Origin: an uncultured Lachnoclostridium sp.
GTDB lineage: Bacteria > Bacillota > Clostridia > Lachnospirales > Lachnospiraceae
DNA: 36,306 nt
Reading direction: 5' to 3'
Assembly: GCA_947565985.1 (NCBI GenBank)
Contig: CANOID010000016.1
Coordinates: 1 to 36,306 of the forward strand
A program made the position numbers and the translations under genes. The notes beneath the pieces were generated by a model, which saw only the letters and a list, made by a program, of their open reading frames with translations, had not been told where the DNA came from and ran no database searches. Positions within the stretch are counted from its first letter, which is position 1, and each line of letters starts with the position of its first letter. Shown piece after piece: positions 9,041 to 16,410 of this stretch.

Positions 9041-10792
9041 CTACTGCCTTATTTTTATATGTGTTTCTCTAAGCTGTTGTTCTGTAATGGTATTTGGGGC
9101 ACCACACATAAGGTCTTGTGCGTTGCCATTCATAGGAAATGGTATAACTTCACGTATATTTTCCTCGTTAAGCAGAAGCATAATCATCCTGTCAATACCA
9201 GGTGCCATTCCAGCATGTGGAGGTGCACCAAATTGGAATGCGTTATAGAGTGCACCAAATTTTTCTTTTAAATCGTTTTCAGTGTAGCCTGCTATTTCAA
9301 ATGCCTTAACCATAATATCTAGATTGTGGTTACGCACTGCTCCTGATGAAAGTTCAGTGCCATTGCATACAATATCATACTGGTATGCAAGAATCTCTGA
9401 AGGTTCCTTTTCGTTTAATGCTTCAAGTCCACCCTGCGGCATTGAAAATGGATTATGTGTAAAAATATACTTTTTTTGCTCTTTGTCATACTCATACATC
9501 GGAAAATCATTTATATAGCAAAAACGGTATGAATTCTTCTCAATAAGGTCAAGACGTTCTCCAAGTTCTGTTCTTATCTGCCCTGCATATACTGCTGCCA
9601 GCTCCTCTCTATCTGCTATAAAGAAAATAGTATCTCCTTGTTCAAGACTGGCTATCTGTGCAATTTCACCTTTCATATCATCCGGTATAAACTTGTCAAT
9701 CGGTCCTTTATAGGTCTTGTCTTCTTTTACTTCAAGATAACCTAAACCGCCCATTCCTATTGACTGTGCAAATTTAAGAAGTTTTTCATGAAAGCCTTTG
9801 GACATATCTGCATGGACTTTTATAGCACGTACAGTCTTACCATGAAAAGGTTTAAATGTACATCTTTGGAAAAAGTCTGTTACATCGACTATGCGAAGTG
9901 GGTTTCTTAAATCAGGCTTATCTGTACCATATTCAAGCATTGCCTGTTTATAACTTATAATTGGATAAGGGGCTTTAGTTACTTTAGCACCTTCTCTAGC
10001 AAACTTTTCAAATGCAGCCGTCAGAACTTCTTCACCCACTTTAAATACATCTTCCTGTGTTGAAAATGCCATCTCAAAGTCAAGCTGATAAAATTCACCC
10101 GGTGAACGGTCAGCACGAGCATCCTCATCACGAAAACAAGGTGCTATTTGAAAATACCTGTCAAAGCCTGATACCATAAGAAGTTGCTTATACTGCTGTG
10201 GAGCTTGTGGCAGTGCATAAAACTTCCCTTTAAACTTACGAGATGGAACGATGTAGTCTCTAGCACCTTCAGGTGACGATGCACACAAAATTGGTGTCTG
10301 GATTTCTAAAAATCCCATATCCGTCATTTTCTGTCTTAAAAAGCTTATAACATTTGAACGGAATATCATATTATCGCGTACTTTTTGGTTACGCAAATCA
10401 AGATAACGATATTTAAGACGTACATCTTCTCTTGTCTCTTTTGAAGTAACTATTTCAAATGGTAGCTGCCTATATACTCTACCAAGTATCTCTATCTTAT
10501 GGGCTTCAAGCTCAATTGTGCCTGTAGGTATCTTAGGATTGTATGTCTCTTTGTCACGGTGTTCTATAACACCTTCAATGCTTATACAGTCTTCTTTACT
10601 TATACCATTAAGCAGTGAAGTATCACGCATAACAACCTGCATCACTCCATACATATCCCTTAAATCAATAAATGATACGCCACCATGGTCACGGATATTT
10701 TCAACCCACCCTGCTAACTTAAGATTCTTTCCAACATCACTTTCACTTACATTGTCAAGTCTAACATCACGGTAAATATTTGCTATAATCAT
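9041..10792 (-). CDS. aspS: Aspartyl-tRNA synthetase
   Basis: 583 residues from ATG 10792, preceded by GGAAAAAGGAA; an in-frame upstream start at 10831 lacks a site. Order: N-terminal OB-fold anticodon-binding domain (GWVENIRDHGGVSFIDLRD), class II catalytic core with motif 2 (PCFRDEDARADRSPGEFYQLD), the bacterial GAD insert and motif 3 (GAPPHAGMAPGIDRMIMLL). It charges tRNA-Asp. Length is typical of the bacterial-type enzyme. It stands alone, with its own promoter at 11041 and a roughly 240-nt leader; no T-box consensus is visible. Confidence 0.97.
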   Translation of the reverse strand: MIIANIYRDVRLDNVSESDVGKNLKLAGWVENIRDHGGVSFIDLRDMYGVMQVVMRDTSLLNGISKEDCISIEGVIEHRDKETYNPKIPTGTIELEAHKIEILGRVYRQLPFEIVTSKETREDVRLKYRYLDLRNQKVRDNMIFRSNVISFLRQKMTDMGFLEIQTPILCASSPEGARDYIVPSRKFKGKFYALPQAPQQYKQLLMVSGFDRYFQIAPCFRDEDARADRSPGEFYQLDFEMAFSTQEDVFKVGEEVLTAAFEKFAREGAKVTKAPYPIISYKQAMLEYGTDKPDLRNPLRIVDVTDFFQRCTFKPFHGKTVRAIKVHADMSKGFHEKLLKFAQSIGMGGLGYLEVKEDKTYKGPIDKFIPDDMKGEIAQIASLEQGDTIFFIADREELAAVYAGQIRTELGERLDLIEKNSYRFCYINDFPMYEYDKEQKKYIFTHNPFSMPQGGLEALNEKEPSEILAYQYDIVCNGTELSSGAVRNHNLDIMVKAFEIAGYTENDLKEKFGALYNAFQFGAPPHAGMAPGIDRMIMLLLNEENIREVIPFPMNGNAQDLMCGAPNTITEQQLRETHIKIRQ

Positions 10793-11035
10793 TTCCTTTT
10801 TCCTCACTATATAATAATACTGACACTCCAACGGCTAAAGCACATTGAGTTCTTAATTACATAAATTTTCAAATATACTCGAAAACATATAAGGCTAATT
10901 TATCTCATTAAGACTTTCACTGCCAAAGATACCTTTGTATCCATTAGCGACAGCATAAGGCTCACGTCAAAACCATTGCACACAGTATAGCACATTTTTT
11001 GTAATTTATGTTACTTTTTTCTTTAATTTCTATTT
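10793..11035 (-). promoter_or_regulatory. Long 5' leader of aspS with local hairpins
   Basis: About 240 nt lie between the promoter and aspS, with no gene. On the minus strand GATAC-AAAG-GTATC forms a hairpin inside a weaker CTGTC/GGCAG stem (around 10925-10965). A second possible promoter element, TATACT, lies near 10990. No T-box AGGGTGG box and no terminator are present. I cannot assign it to a known leader class. Confidence 0.35.
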
Positions 11036-11040
11036 TTTTG

Positions 11041-11069
11041 ATTATATATTACCACTTTGTTATTGTCAA
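11041..11069 (-). promoter_or_regulatory. Consensus sigma-A promoter of aspS
   Basis: TTGACA (11064-11069), exactly 17 nt, TATAAT (11041-11046) on the minus strand: a full consensus match, 10 nt after the spoVAC stop codon. Confidence 0.88.
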
Positions 11070-11078
11070 CGATTAGTT

Positions 11079-11585
11079 TTAGTGTATAAAAGCCGTATAC
11101 ACCCAATATATTACACCCAACACCCACGAACTCAATATTCCATACAAAATTACTGGACCTGCAATCGAAAATATTTTACATCCAACTCCAAATACATCTC
11201 CCTCCGCCTGAAATTCTATTGCTGGTGATACCACAGAATTTGCAAAGCCTGTAATTGGCACTATACTGCCTGCTCCTGCGAACTGTCCAAGTTTTTGGTA
11301 AATGTTAAATCCTGTAAGTATTATACTTATACCTATCAAAGTCATTGTACTGTAAAGTCCTGCAAGTTTATCATCATTGCCAAAAAACCTATACATTTCG
11401 CTAAACACTTCTCCTAAAAGGCAGATGGAACCCCCTACTAGAAATGCCTTTGTACAATTTAAAAAAATATTATTTTTTGGTGTCATGTTTTTGACATATT
11501 CATTGTATTTTTCTTTTTGTAAGTCAGTGTCCTTTTCATTTATAACTTCTTCTATATCAGGATTATCTCTGTCTTTTTCTTTCAT
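11079..11585 (-). CDS. spoVAC: Stage V sporulation protein AC
   Basis: 168 residues from ATG 11585 (GGAGG 6 nt upstream). A charged N-terminal segment of about 50 residues is followed by several membrane segments with SpoVAC signatures (ICLLGEVF, GSIVPITGFANSVVSPAIEF, GVGCKIFSIAGPVILYG). SpoVA proteins form the channel that moves Ca-dipicolinate into the forespore and out at germination; SpoVAC acts as a mechanosensitive component in B. subtilis. Last gene of the spoVAA-AB-AC unit. The usual partners spoVAD and spoVAE do not follow; the aspS promoter does. Confidence 0.93.
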   Translation of the reverse strand: MKEKDRDNPDIEEVINEKDTDLQKEKYNEYVKNMTPKNNIFLNCTKAFLVGGSICLLGEVFSEMYRFFGNDDKLAGLYSTMTLIGISIILTGFNIYQKLGQFAGAGSIVPITGFANSVVSPAIEFQAEGDVFGVGCKIFSIAGPVILYGILSSWVLGVIYWVYTAFIH

Positions 11586-11632
11586 AAACAACCTCCATTT
11601 TTATGCCATTATGATTTGGTATGCTTTTAACC

Positions 11633-12058
11633 TTAAAGACTGCCACATACAAATAGCTGATATAGTGTACCAAGCCCTTTTCCCAGAGCCAGCATAACCA
11701 CAATTACTGGTAGCCCAGTTTGAAGACTAGTCCTTTTTAAAAGTATAGGGATAACTTTTAAGTTTTCCGCAAGCGACATTGCAAGTGCACCAACAAATAT
11801 TCCTGCAAATACACCAGCGATTGCCATACCTACTATACCAATATGCACATTAAGCTTATATACTGTTATAAGGCTTCCCACAGTTCCTCCAAGAGCTATT
11901 GCGGTTTCCATTTTATAGATGTCACATCCAATTCCAAGTCCCCCTGCAAGCCTTGGAACTATGCCAAGTACAGTAATAAGTGCAAATGTCCCAGCAGCTA
12001 CTGAAATGCCACCTGAAAACCCTATAACAGCAAGAATAATATTCTGGAAAACCTCCAT
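11633..12058 (-). CDS. spoVAB: Stage V sporulation protein AB
   Basis: 141 residues, almost entirely hydrophobic with about four membrane helices. Family signatures: GGISVAAGTFALITVLGIVPRL and KRTSLQTGLPVIVVMLALGKGLG. GGGGG lies 7 nt before the ATG. It sits between spoVAA and spoVAC as in B. subtilis and is part of the forespore Ca-DPA transport apparatus. Confidence 0.92.
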   Translation of the reverse strand: MEVFQNIILAVIGFSGGISVAAGTFALITVLGIVPRLAGGLGIGCDIYKMETAIALGGTVGSLITVYKLNVHIGIVGMAIAGVFAGIFVGALAMSLAENLKVIPILLKRTSLQTGLPVIVVMLALGKGLGTLYQLFVCGSL

Positions 12059-12079
12059 TGCAGTGCCCCCTTTTTCTAT

Positions 12080-12703
12080 TTATTTAATTATTTTTCCTTC
12101 TCTTGAAGAATCAGTAATTATTGTACTATTCAGATTTTGCTCAAAAGTCCGCATCTCCATATGAAGTGGCGTTGGATCATCATGAACCTTTGAGCTTTTA
12201 AAATGGTTGTAAAAACCAAGTATTCCAACTGGAATCCCTATACTGTATGCAATCTCCAAAATTGAACCATCTGACTTATGCACGCCTGTCACCAGATAAT
12301 AAAAATCGTTAAACACATCCCCCACACTAACATCAGTATTAAATGTCATTATAGTAAATGCTGAACCGAAAAAAACTATAAGAGCTATAAAGACAAGCTT
12401 AATATATTCAATCCATTTTTTATCTGGTATAGGCATTTTATATTCCACGATAAATTCTGGTTCACCAATAGTCTGTATTGTAATATCTTGGTGCTCTTTT
12501 TGTATTATGCTTACTACTTTCATAACCGAGAACACAAGAGTTTCATTTTTATTTCCCTTTACAGTATATAAAATTATATTTCCAATTTGTTTAGTCATAT
12601 TGTTGTCAGCACAAAATATTTCTGCAACATCCTGCAATATTATTTTTTTATTTGACACCTTAACATTCTGGTCAATTTTCAGATAGACTGTGTTAGCTTT
12701 CAT
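12080..12703 (-). CDS. spoVAA: Stage V sporulation protein AA
   Basis: 207 residues. The N-terminal half is a soluble domain (VYLKIDQNVKVSNKKIILQD), followed by two membrane segments around residues 115-185 with the family motif FFGSAFTIMTFNTDVSVGDVF. Its ATG overlaps the stop of the small upstream gene (ATGA, 12700-12703), so the two are translationally coupled. First canonical gene of the spoVA set; expressed with the upstream small gene from the sigma-G promoter. Confidence 0.92.
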   Translation of the reverse strand: MKANTVYLKIDQNVKVSNKKIILQDVAEIFCADNNMTKQIGNIILYTVKGNKNETLVFSVMKVVSIIQKEHQDITIQTIGEPEFIVEYKMPIPDKKWIEYIKLVFIALIVFFGSAFTIMTFNTDVSVGDVFNDFYYLVTGVHKSDGSILEIAYSIGIPVGILGFYNHFKSSKVHDDPTPLHMEMRTFEQNLNSTIITDSSREGKIIK

Positions 12704-12897
12704 TTATATCCCCATCCTTTGTGGCTCCAACTAAATGCAACCATACTTGTATCAGGTTCTTCTTTCCAAGTTCTTTCAACGATTCTTCCATTAGCATATT
12801 CCATTCTAGTATTGCGTACAGATGTAAGATAACAAACTGTTGTAATAATCATTAGACCAAATACAATAGCAATAAGCCATACTTTATTTTTTTTCAT
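12700..12897 (-). CDS. Small single-TM protein of unknown function in the sporulation cluster
   Basis: 65 residues: one N-terminal membrane helix (VWLIAIVFGLMIITTVCYL), then about 40 polar residues ending in WSHKGWGYK. A strong site (AAGGGGGAA) precedes the ATG, and the end overlaps spoVAA by ATGA. It is the first gene behind the sigma-G promoter at 12926-12955, so forespore expression is likely. I do not recognise the family, and B. subtilis has no gene at this position. A signal-anchor orientation with the tail outside the forespore membrane is likely. Confidence 0.75.
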   Translation of the reverse strand: MKKNKVWLIAIVFGLMIITTVCYLTSVRNTRMEYANGRIVERTWKEEPDTSMVAFSWSHKGWGYK

Positions 12898-12925
12898 AAT
12901 ACATTCCCCCTTATTTTATTATGAA

Positions 12926-12955
12926 TAGTATGGCTTATATATATTTTAATATTCA
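12926..12955 (-). promoter_or_regulatory. Sigma-G promoter for the spoVA unit
   Basis: Minus strand TGAATA (12950-12955), 17 nt, CATACTA (12926-12932): an exact match to the B. subtilis sigma-G consensus. The -35 contains the TGA stop codon of sigF. It lies about 30 nt upstream of the small gene at 12897. Confidence 0.85.
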
Positions 12956-13753
12956 ACATCTTGCTTTTTCACGCATATTTTTTAATATTTTTTTCTCCAG
13001 TCTGCTTACCTGTACTTGACTTATACCTAATTTTTTAGCAACCTCCGTCTGTGTCATTTCTCCATAATATCTGTATTCTATGAGTTTACGTTCTTTTTCA
13101 TTCAGTTCATTTAAAAGCTCATGTAAAAGAATATGGTCTAAAAGTTTTTCTTTTTCTTCATCCTGCACAGAGCCATCAAACCCGATTCCTCGTCCTGCCT
13201 CTTTTGCAGAGGATGATACATAACTTGCACTTCCTTGGCAGTTTTTGACAATTTGGTCAACCATATAAATATCTTTTCCCTCTGACTGGTAAACGGTTCT
13301 GTATATCGACTCCACTTCACTATTAGCTTCTAGTGCAAGAACTATATCTTCGGGTTCAAGCTCTGTTGCCGCTGCAATCTCTTTTATCGTCGCATTTCTT
13401 CCAAGTTCCTGTCCAAGTGTATCAGCCGCTTTTTTTATTTTCCAGCCATTTTCTTTAATGGTCCTGCTTACCTTTATCATACCATCATCTCTTAAAAAAC
13501 GCTTTATTTCGCCTGTTATCATAGGTACTGCATAGGTAGAAAATTTTACACCAAACTGCATATCAAAATTGTCTATTGATTTTATAAGTCCTATGCAGCC
13601 AATTTGGAATATATCTTCAGCATCATATCCTCTGCCCGAAAATCTTTTTACAATATTCCACACAAGGCCGACATTTTCTTCAACAATTTGATCCCTTGCC
13701 TTTTTATCACCTGCACGTGCTTTCTTTAATAATTCCATTACATCCATAGGCAC
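12953..13753 (-). CDS. sigF: RNA polymerase sigma-F factor, forespore specific
   Basis: 266 residues. Sigma-70 region 2 (SGRGYDAEDIFQIGCIGLIKSIDNFD) and region 4 HTH (GEMTQTEVAKKLGISQVQVSRLEKKIL) are intact. The start is either GTG 13753 or ATG 13747; AGGATGG lies 5-12 nt upstream. Third gene of the spoIIA operon, 19 nt after spoIIAB. It is held inactive by SpoIIAB and released by SpoIIAA in the forespore. Gene order and length match B. subtilis. Confidence 0.95.
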   Translation of the reverse strand: MPMDVMELLKKARAGDKKARDQIVEENVGLVWNIVKRFSGRGYDAEDIFQIGCIGLIKSIDNFDMQFGVKFSTYAVPMITGEIKRFLRDDGMIKVSRTIKENGWKIKKAADTLGQELGRNATIKEIAAATELEPEDIVLALEANSEVESIYRTVYQSEGKDIYMVDQIVKNCQGSASYVSSSAKEAGRGIGFDGSVQDEEKEKLLDHILLHELLNELNEKERKLIEYRYYGEMTQTEVAKKLGISQVQVSRLEKKILKNMREKARC

Positions 13754-13772
13754 ATACCATCCTTAATCTCTG

Positions 13773-14195
13773 TCAGTCCTGCTCCTCACATAATCCTATT
13801 GTCTTTTTTAAAAACACTTTTGTTCCTTTTCCCGGTACCGATTCCACTTTAAGCTCGTCCATAAATGCTTCCATAAATGCAAATCCCATTCCTGAACGTT
13901 CCCATTCAGGTCTTGTTGTATACAAAGGTTCCATTGCCTTTTCTATATCACTTATCCCCACACCAAAATCTTCAATTGTAATGCTTATGTCATAATTATG
14001 TATAAAGCATTCCATAACGATATCGCCACTACCATTTTCATATCCATGTATAATACTGTTTGTGACAGCCTCTGATACTGCCGTTTTTACATCTGACAAC
14101 TCTTCTAGTGTTGGATTAAGACGAGTTATATAAGCTGCTACAACAGTTCTTGCAAATGCTTCGTTTTCTGAACAACTTTCAAATATAATTTTCAT
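13773..14195 (-). CDS. spoIIAB: Anti-sigma-F factor / SpoIIAA kinase
   Basis: 140 residues of GHKL ATPase fold: N-box EAVTNSIIHGY, G1 box DFGVGISD, G2 ERSGMGFAFM. SpoIIAB binds sigma-F with ATP and phosphorylates SpoIIAA. The ATG overlaps the spoIIAA stop by four bases (14192-14195), indicating coupled translation, which fits the need for balanced stoichiometry of the switch. Confidence 0.96.
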   Translation of the reverse strand: MKIIFESCSENEAFARTVVAAYITRLNPTLEELSDVKTAVSEAVTNSIIHGYENGSGDIVMECFIHNYDISITIEDFGVGISDIEKAMEPLYTTRPEWERSGMGFAFMEAFMDELKVESVPGKGTKVFLKKTIGLCEEQD

Positions 14196-14560
14196 ACTTT
14201 AACCTCCAAAGCCCTTATTGCATCTTCAGGCGTATTATACTTTTCAATTATTTTATACAGACCTGATACCCTGAATATCTTGTCCACAACGTTTCCCACA
14301 TTGGCTACACAGGCTCTGCCGCCAAGAAACATTACTTTTTTATATCTTCCCATAATAAGACCAATACCTGAGCTGTCCATAAAACCTACGTCTTGAAAGT
14401 CAAATACAATATGTTTTATATCCCCAGCTTCTATAAGTTTATCTGAACGTTCCCTTAAAAATTTTACTGCATGATGGTCTAAATCCTGCGTGATATAGAC
14501 AATAAGACAGTTCTTATATATTTCATAGTGAAATCCTGTCGCTACATTTTCCTTAAGCAT
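14192..14560 (-). CDS. spoIIAA: Anti-anti-sigma-F factor
   Basis: 122 residues from ATG 14560, with AGGAGG 6 nt upstream; an earlier start at 14599 has no site and overlaps the upstream terminator. STAS domain with the phosphorylation motif MDSSGIG (likely phospho-serine S63). Unphosphorylated, it frees sigma-F from SpoIIAB. First gene of spoIIA; the B. subtilis neighbour dacF is absent. Only about 40 nt separate it from the upstream terminator, so its promoter must overlap that hairpin. I see no convincing sigma-H match. Confidence 0.94.
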   Translation of the reverse strand: MLKENVATGFHYEIYKNCLIVYITQDLDHHAVKFLRERSDKLIEAGDIKHIVFDFQDVGFMDSSGIGLIMGRYKKVMFLGGRACVANVGNVVDKIFRVSGLYKIIEKYNTPEDAIRALEVKV

Positions 14561-14597
14561 AACGCTCCTCCTATATTTTTTAATTATCTTTAAAGAC

Positions 14598-14643
14598 AAA
14601 AATGCCCTGCCAGAATCACATCATATGTTATTCTGACAGAGCA
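14598..14643 (-). terminator. Terminator of the fapA-like/TPR operon
   Basis: TGCCCTGCCAGAAT (14603-14616) pairs with ATTCTGACAGAGCA (14630-14643), 14 bp with two non-Watson-Crick positions and a 13-nt loop, followed on the minus strand by TTTTT (14598-14602). A flanking AAAGACA/TGTCTTT pair extends it. Confidence 0.85.
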
Positions 14644-14653
14644 CTGTCTTTAT

Positions 14654-16102
14654 CTACTCTGATATACCAAGTTCACGCAATCTGCTGCTTGCTTCTGCAA
14701 CTCTTGGGGAATCGGGATATTCATTAATAATTTTTTCATAGTATTCTTTTGCTTTTTTAGGCTTTGATTTCTGTTGGTATGTTCTTCCTAAGAAATACAT
14801 AGCATCTGTATTGTCAGGATTGTATTTAAGTGACTCCTCTAAAAATGTTTTTGCTTTATCGTAATCTACGGCTGCTGCATATTCATTCTGTCCATTATAA
14901 GCATCTCTGCCCTTAACATAGAGTTTTTCGCTTACATCTGGAAATGACATACTTGCAATTGTATTATATATTTTCTTTGCTGCTGAACTTTCCAAATTTT
15001 CTATGTTAATATCTATTAAATTCTTTGCTGCTTTTTCAGTATCTTCCTCTAAGAATGCATTAGCTGCTTTAAATAATTTGTCGTATATTTCCAGAATAGT
15101 TGTACCCGAAGCACTGTCTCCCTGAAATTCTTCAAGTTCTTTTTCAAGCTCTTCAATCCTAGCCTGTAACGTCTCATTTTGGTTTTTTAAAGCTGTAGAA
15201 CTGCTATCCGATGCGGCTTGGTCTGCACTGTATTTCTTAAAATCTTTGTTGGCATTATCTGCTTCATTAGACTTTATATGTGGCATTATCAGACAGTACA
15301 TAACCGCAAGTCCTATTATTATGCCTATAATTATATTTACAAATGGCATTATAGATGGTCTTTCTTCTTTATAAGGCGTTATAGTCTTATACTGGTCTGT
15401 TTCATCCATATGTGGAAGATTCTTGCGTGAATTTTCCTTTTTTTCTTCATTCTTTGCAGAAAAATAATCCGCCTTTGTGTGTACATCTGAAAGCTCCTGT
15501 AGATACCTTAAAGTAGTCGTATTTGTTACATCCACTTTAATAATGTTATTTAAAAGCTTTAATGCCCTCGTGCGACCATCTTTTTTATCAGACATCATAT
15601 AAAGCAATGCAAGAAGCTGATTAGCACGTATAAACTTAGGATTAGTATTGACAACTTTTTTAAGTTGTATAATTGCCATATCCTCATCACCATGTTGTGC
15701 AGAATATAACGCCGCATTATACTTCCTAATTGTCTGACTGTGCATCTCAAGTTTATTTGGATTAGACTGTACTTCTTGAATATAATAGTCTGCGTCATTA
15801 CCACTATCTTGGTAATGTTTGCTTATAACCCATTCACTCAAAGCTGAAACTATTTCGCCTACCTCAAAATATATAAGCCCCAGCAGATTCCTTGCATCTG
15901 TATTTAATTTATTAAACTGGAGACTCTGTTTTAAAGAATTTATAGCTCCTGTCAAATCCCTTATCTTTGCCTGACCAAGTGCCTTGTTGTAGTATATATT
16001 TGATAAACTTACAACTTTCCAGTAGTCTTTCATATCCTCACCACAGTTGCTGCAATTTCTCTTTCCAAATGGTACTGTAGCGTTACATCTTGGACAGTTC
16101 AT
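14654..16102 (-). CDS. Zinc-ribbon, single-TM tetratricopeptide repeat protein
   Basis: 482 residues from ATG 16102 (GGAGGAG upstream; ATGA overlap with the preceding stop). Order: zinc ribbon CPRC(3-6)...CSNCG(18-22), TPR repeats (about 30-200), a membrane helix at 253-274, a short coiled coil around 300-325 and C-terminal TPRs (about 395-470, YNPDNTDAMYFLGRTYQQ). Probably a membrane scaffold with cytoplasmic N-terminus and extracytoplasmic TPRs. Third gene of an operon with the FapA-like protein and a 60-residue protein, ending at the terminator just before spoIIAA. Function unknown. Confidence 0.85.
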   Translation of the reverse strand: MNCPRCNATVPFGKRNCSNCGEDMKDYWKVVSLSNIYYNKALGQAKIRDLTGAINSLKQSLQFNKLNTDARNLLGLIYFEVGEIVSALSEWVISKHYQDSGNDADYYIQEVQSNPNKLEMHSQTIRKYNAALYSAQHGDEDMAIIQLKKVVNTNPKFIRANQLLALLYMMSDKKDGRTRALKLLNNIIKVDVTNTTTLRYLQELSDVHTKADYFSAKNEEKKENSRKNLPHMDETDQYKTITPYKEERPSIMPFVNIIIGIIIGLAVMYCLIMPHIKSNEADNANKDFKKYSADQAASDSSSTALKNQNETLQARIEELEKELEEFQGDSASGTTILEIYDKLFKAANAFLEEDTEKAAKNLIDINIENLESSAAKKIYNTIASMSFPDVSEKLYVKGRDAYNGQNEYAAAVDYDKAKTFLEESLKYNPDNTDAMYFLGRTYQQKSKPKKAKEYYEKIINEYPDSPRVAEASSRLRELGISE

Positions 16103-16281
16103 GGCTCCTCCACCCATTCTATAGACTTATTATCAGTTGCTCTATTGTCTGGTACTTTGTTATTAATAATAGATTGTATTAAATCTGTTACATCTGTTGT
16201 TTTATTGCCATATATTGCATCTTCAGCCTGTTCTATATCAAGACTTGGCTGAAACTTTGCCAGCTCTGCCTCAAAGTCCAT
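16099..16281 (-). CDS. Small acidic hypothetical protein
   Basis: 60 residues with many Asp/Glu and no membrane segment or known motif. AGGAGG lies 9 nt before the ATG. Its TGA overlaps the ATG of the TPR gene, so it is translationally coupled. I do not recognise it. The good site and tight coupling support a real gene. Confidence 0.65.
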   Translation of the reverse strand: MDFEAELAKFQPSLDIEQAEDAIYGNKTTDVTDLIQSIINNKVPDNRATDNKSIEWVEEP

Positions 16282-16410
16282 CTTACACTACCTCCTGTTA
16301 ATCATCAACAAATATCCGCCGCAATTATCGACATATATTACTATTCACAGCTTTGTCGCTTCATACAAGTTTTTATTTAACTAACTGTGAATAATAACCA
16401 ACATAGAATA

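Noticed and set aside
10793-11035. T-box riboswitch for aspS (and likewise for valS at 20593-20692)
   Set aside because: No AGGGTGG-type T-box sequence and no antiterminator/terminator pair; the valS gap is only 100 nt.
14561-14643. Sigma-H promoter for spoIIAA
   Set aside because: The nearest match (GCAGGGCAT ... AAAGATAAT) deviates at several consensus positions and lies in the terminator hairpin; it is not supportable.
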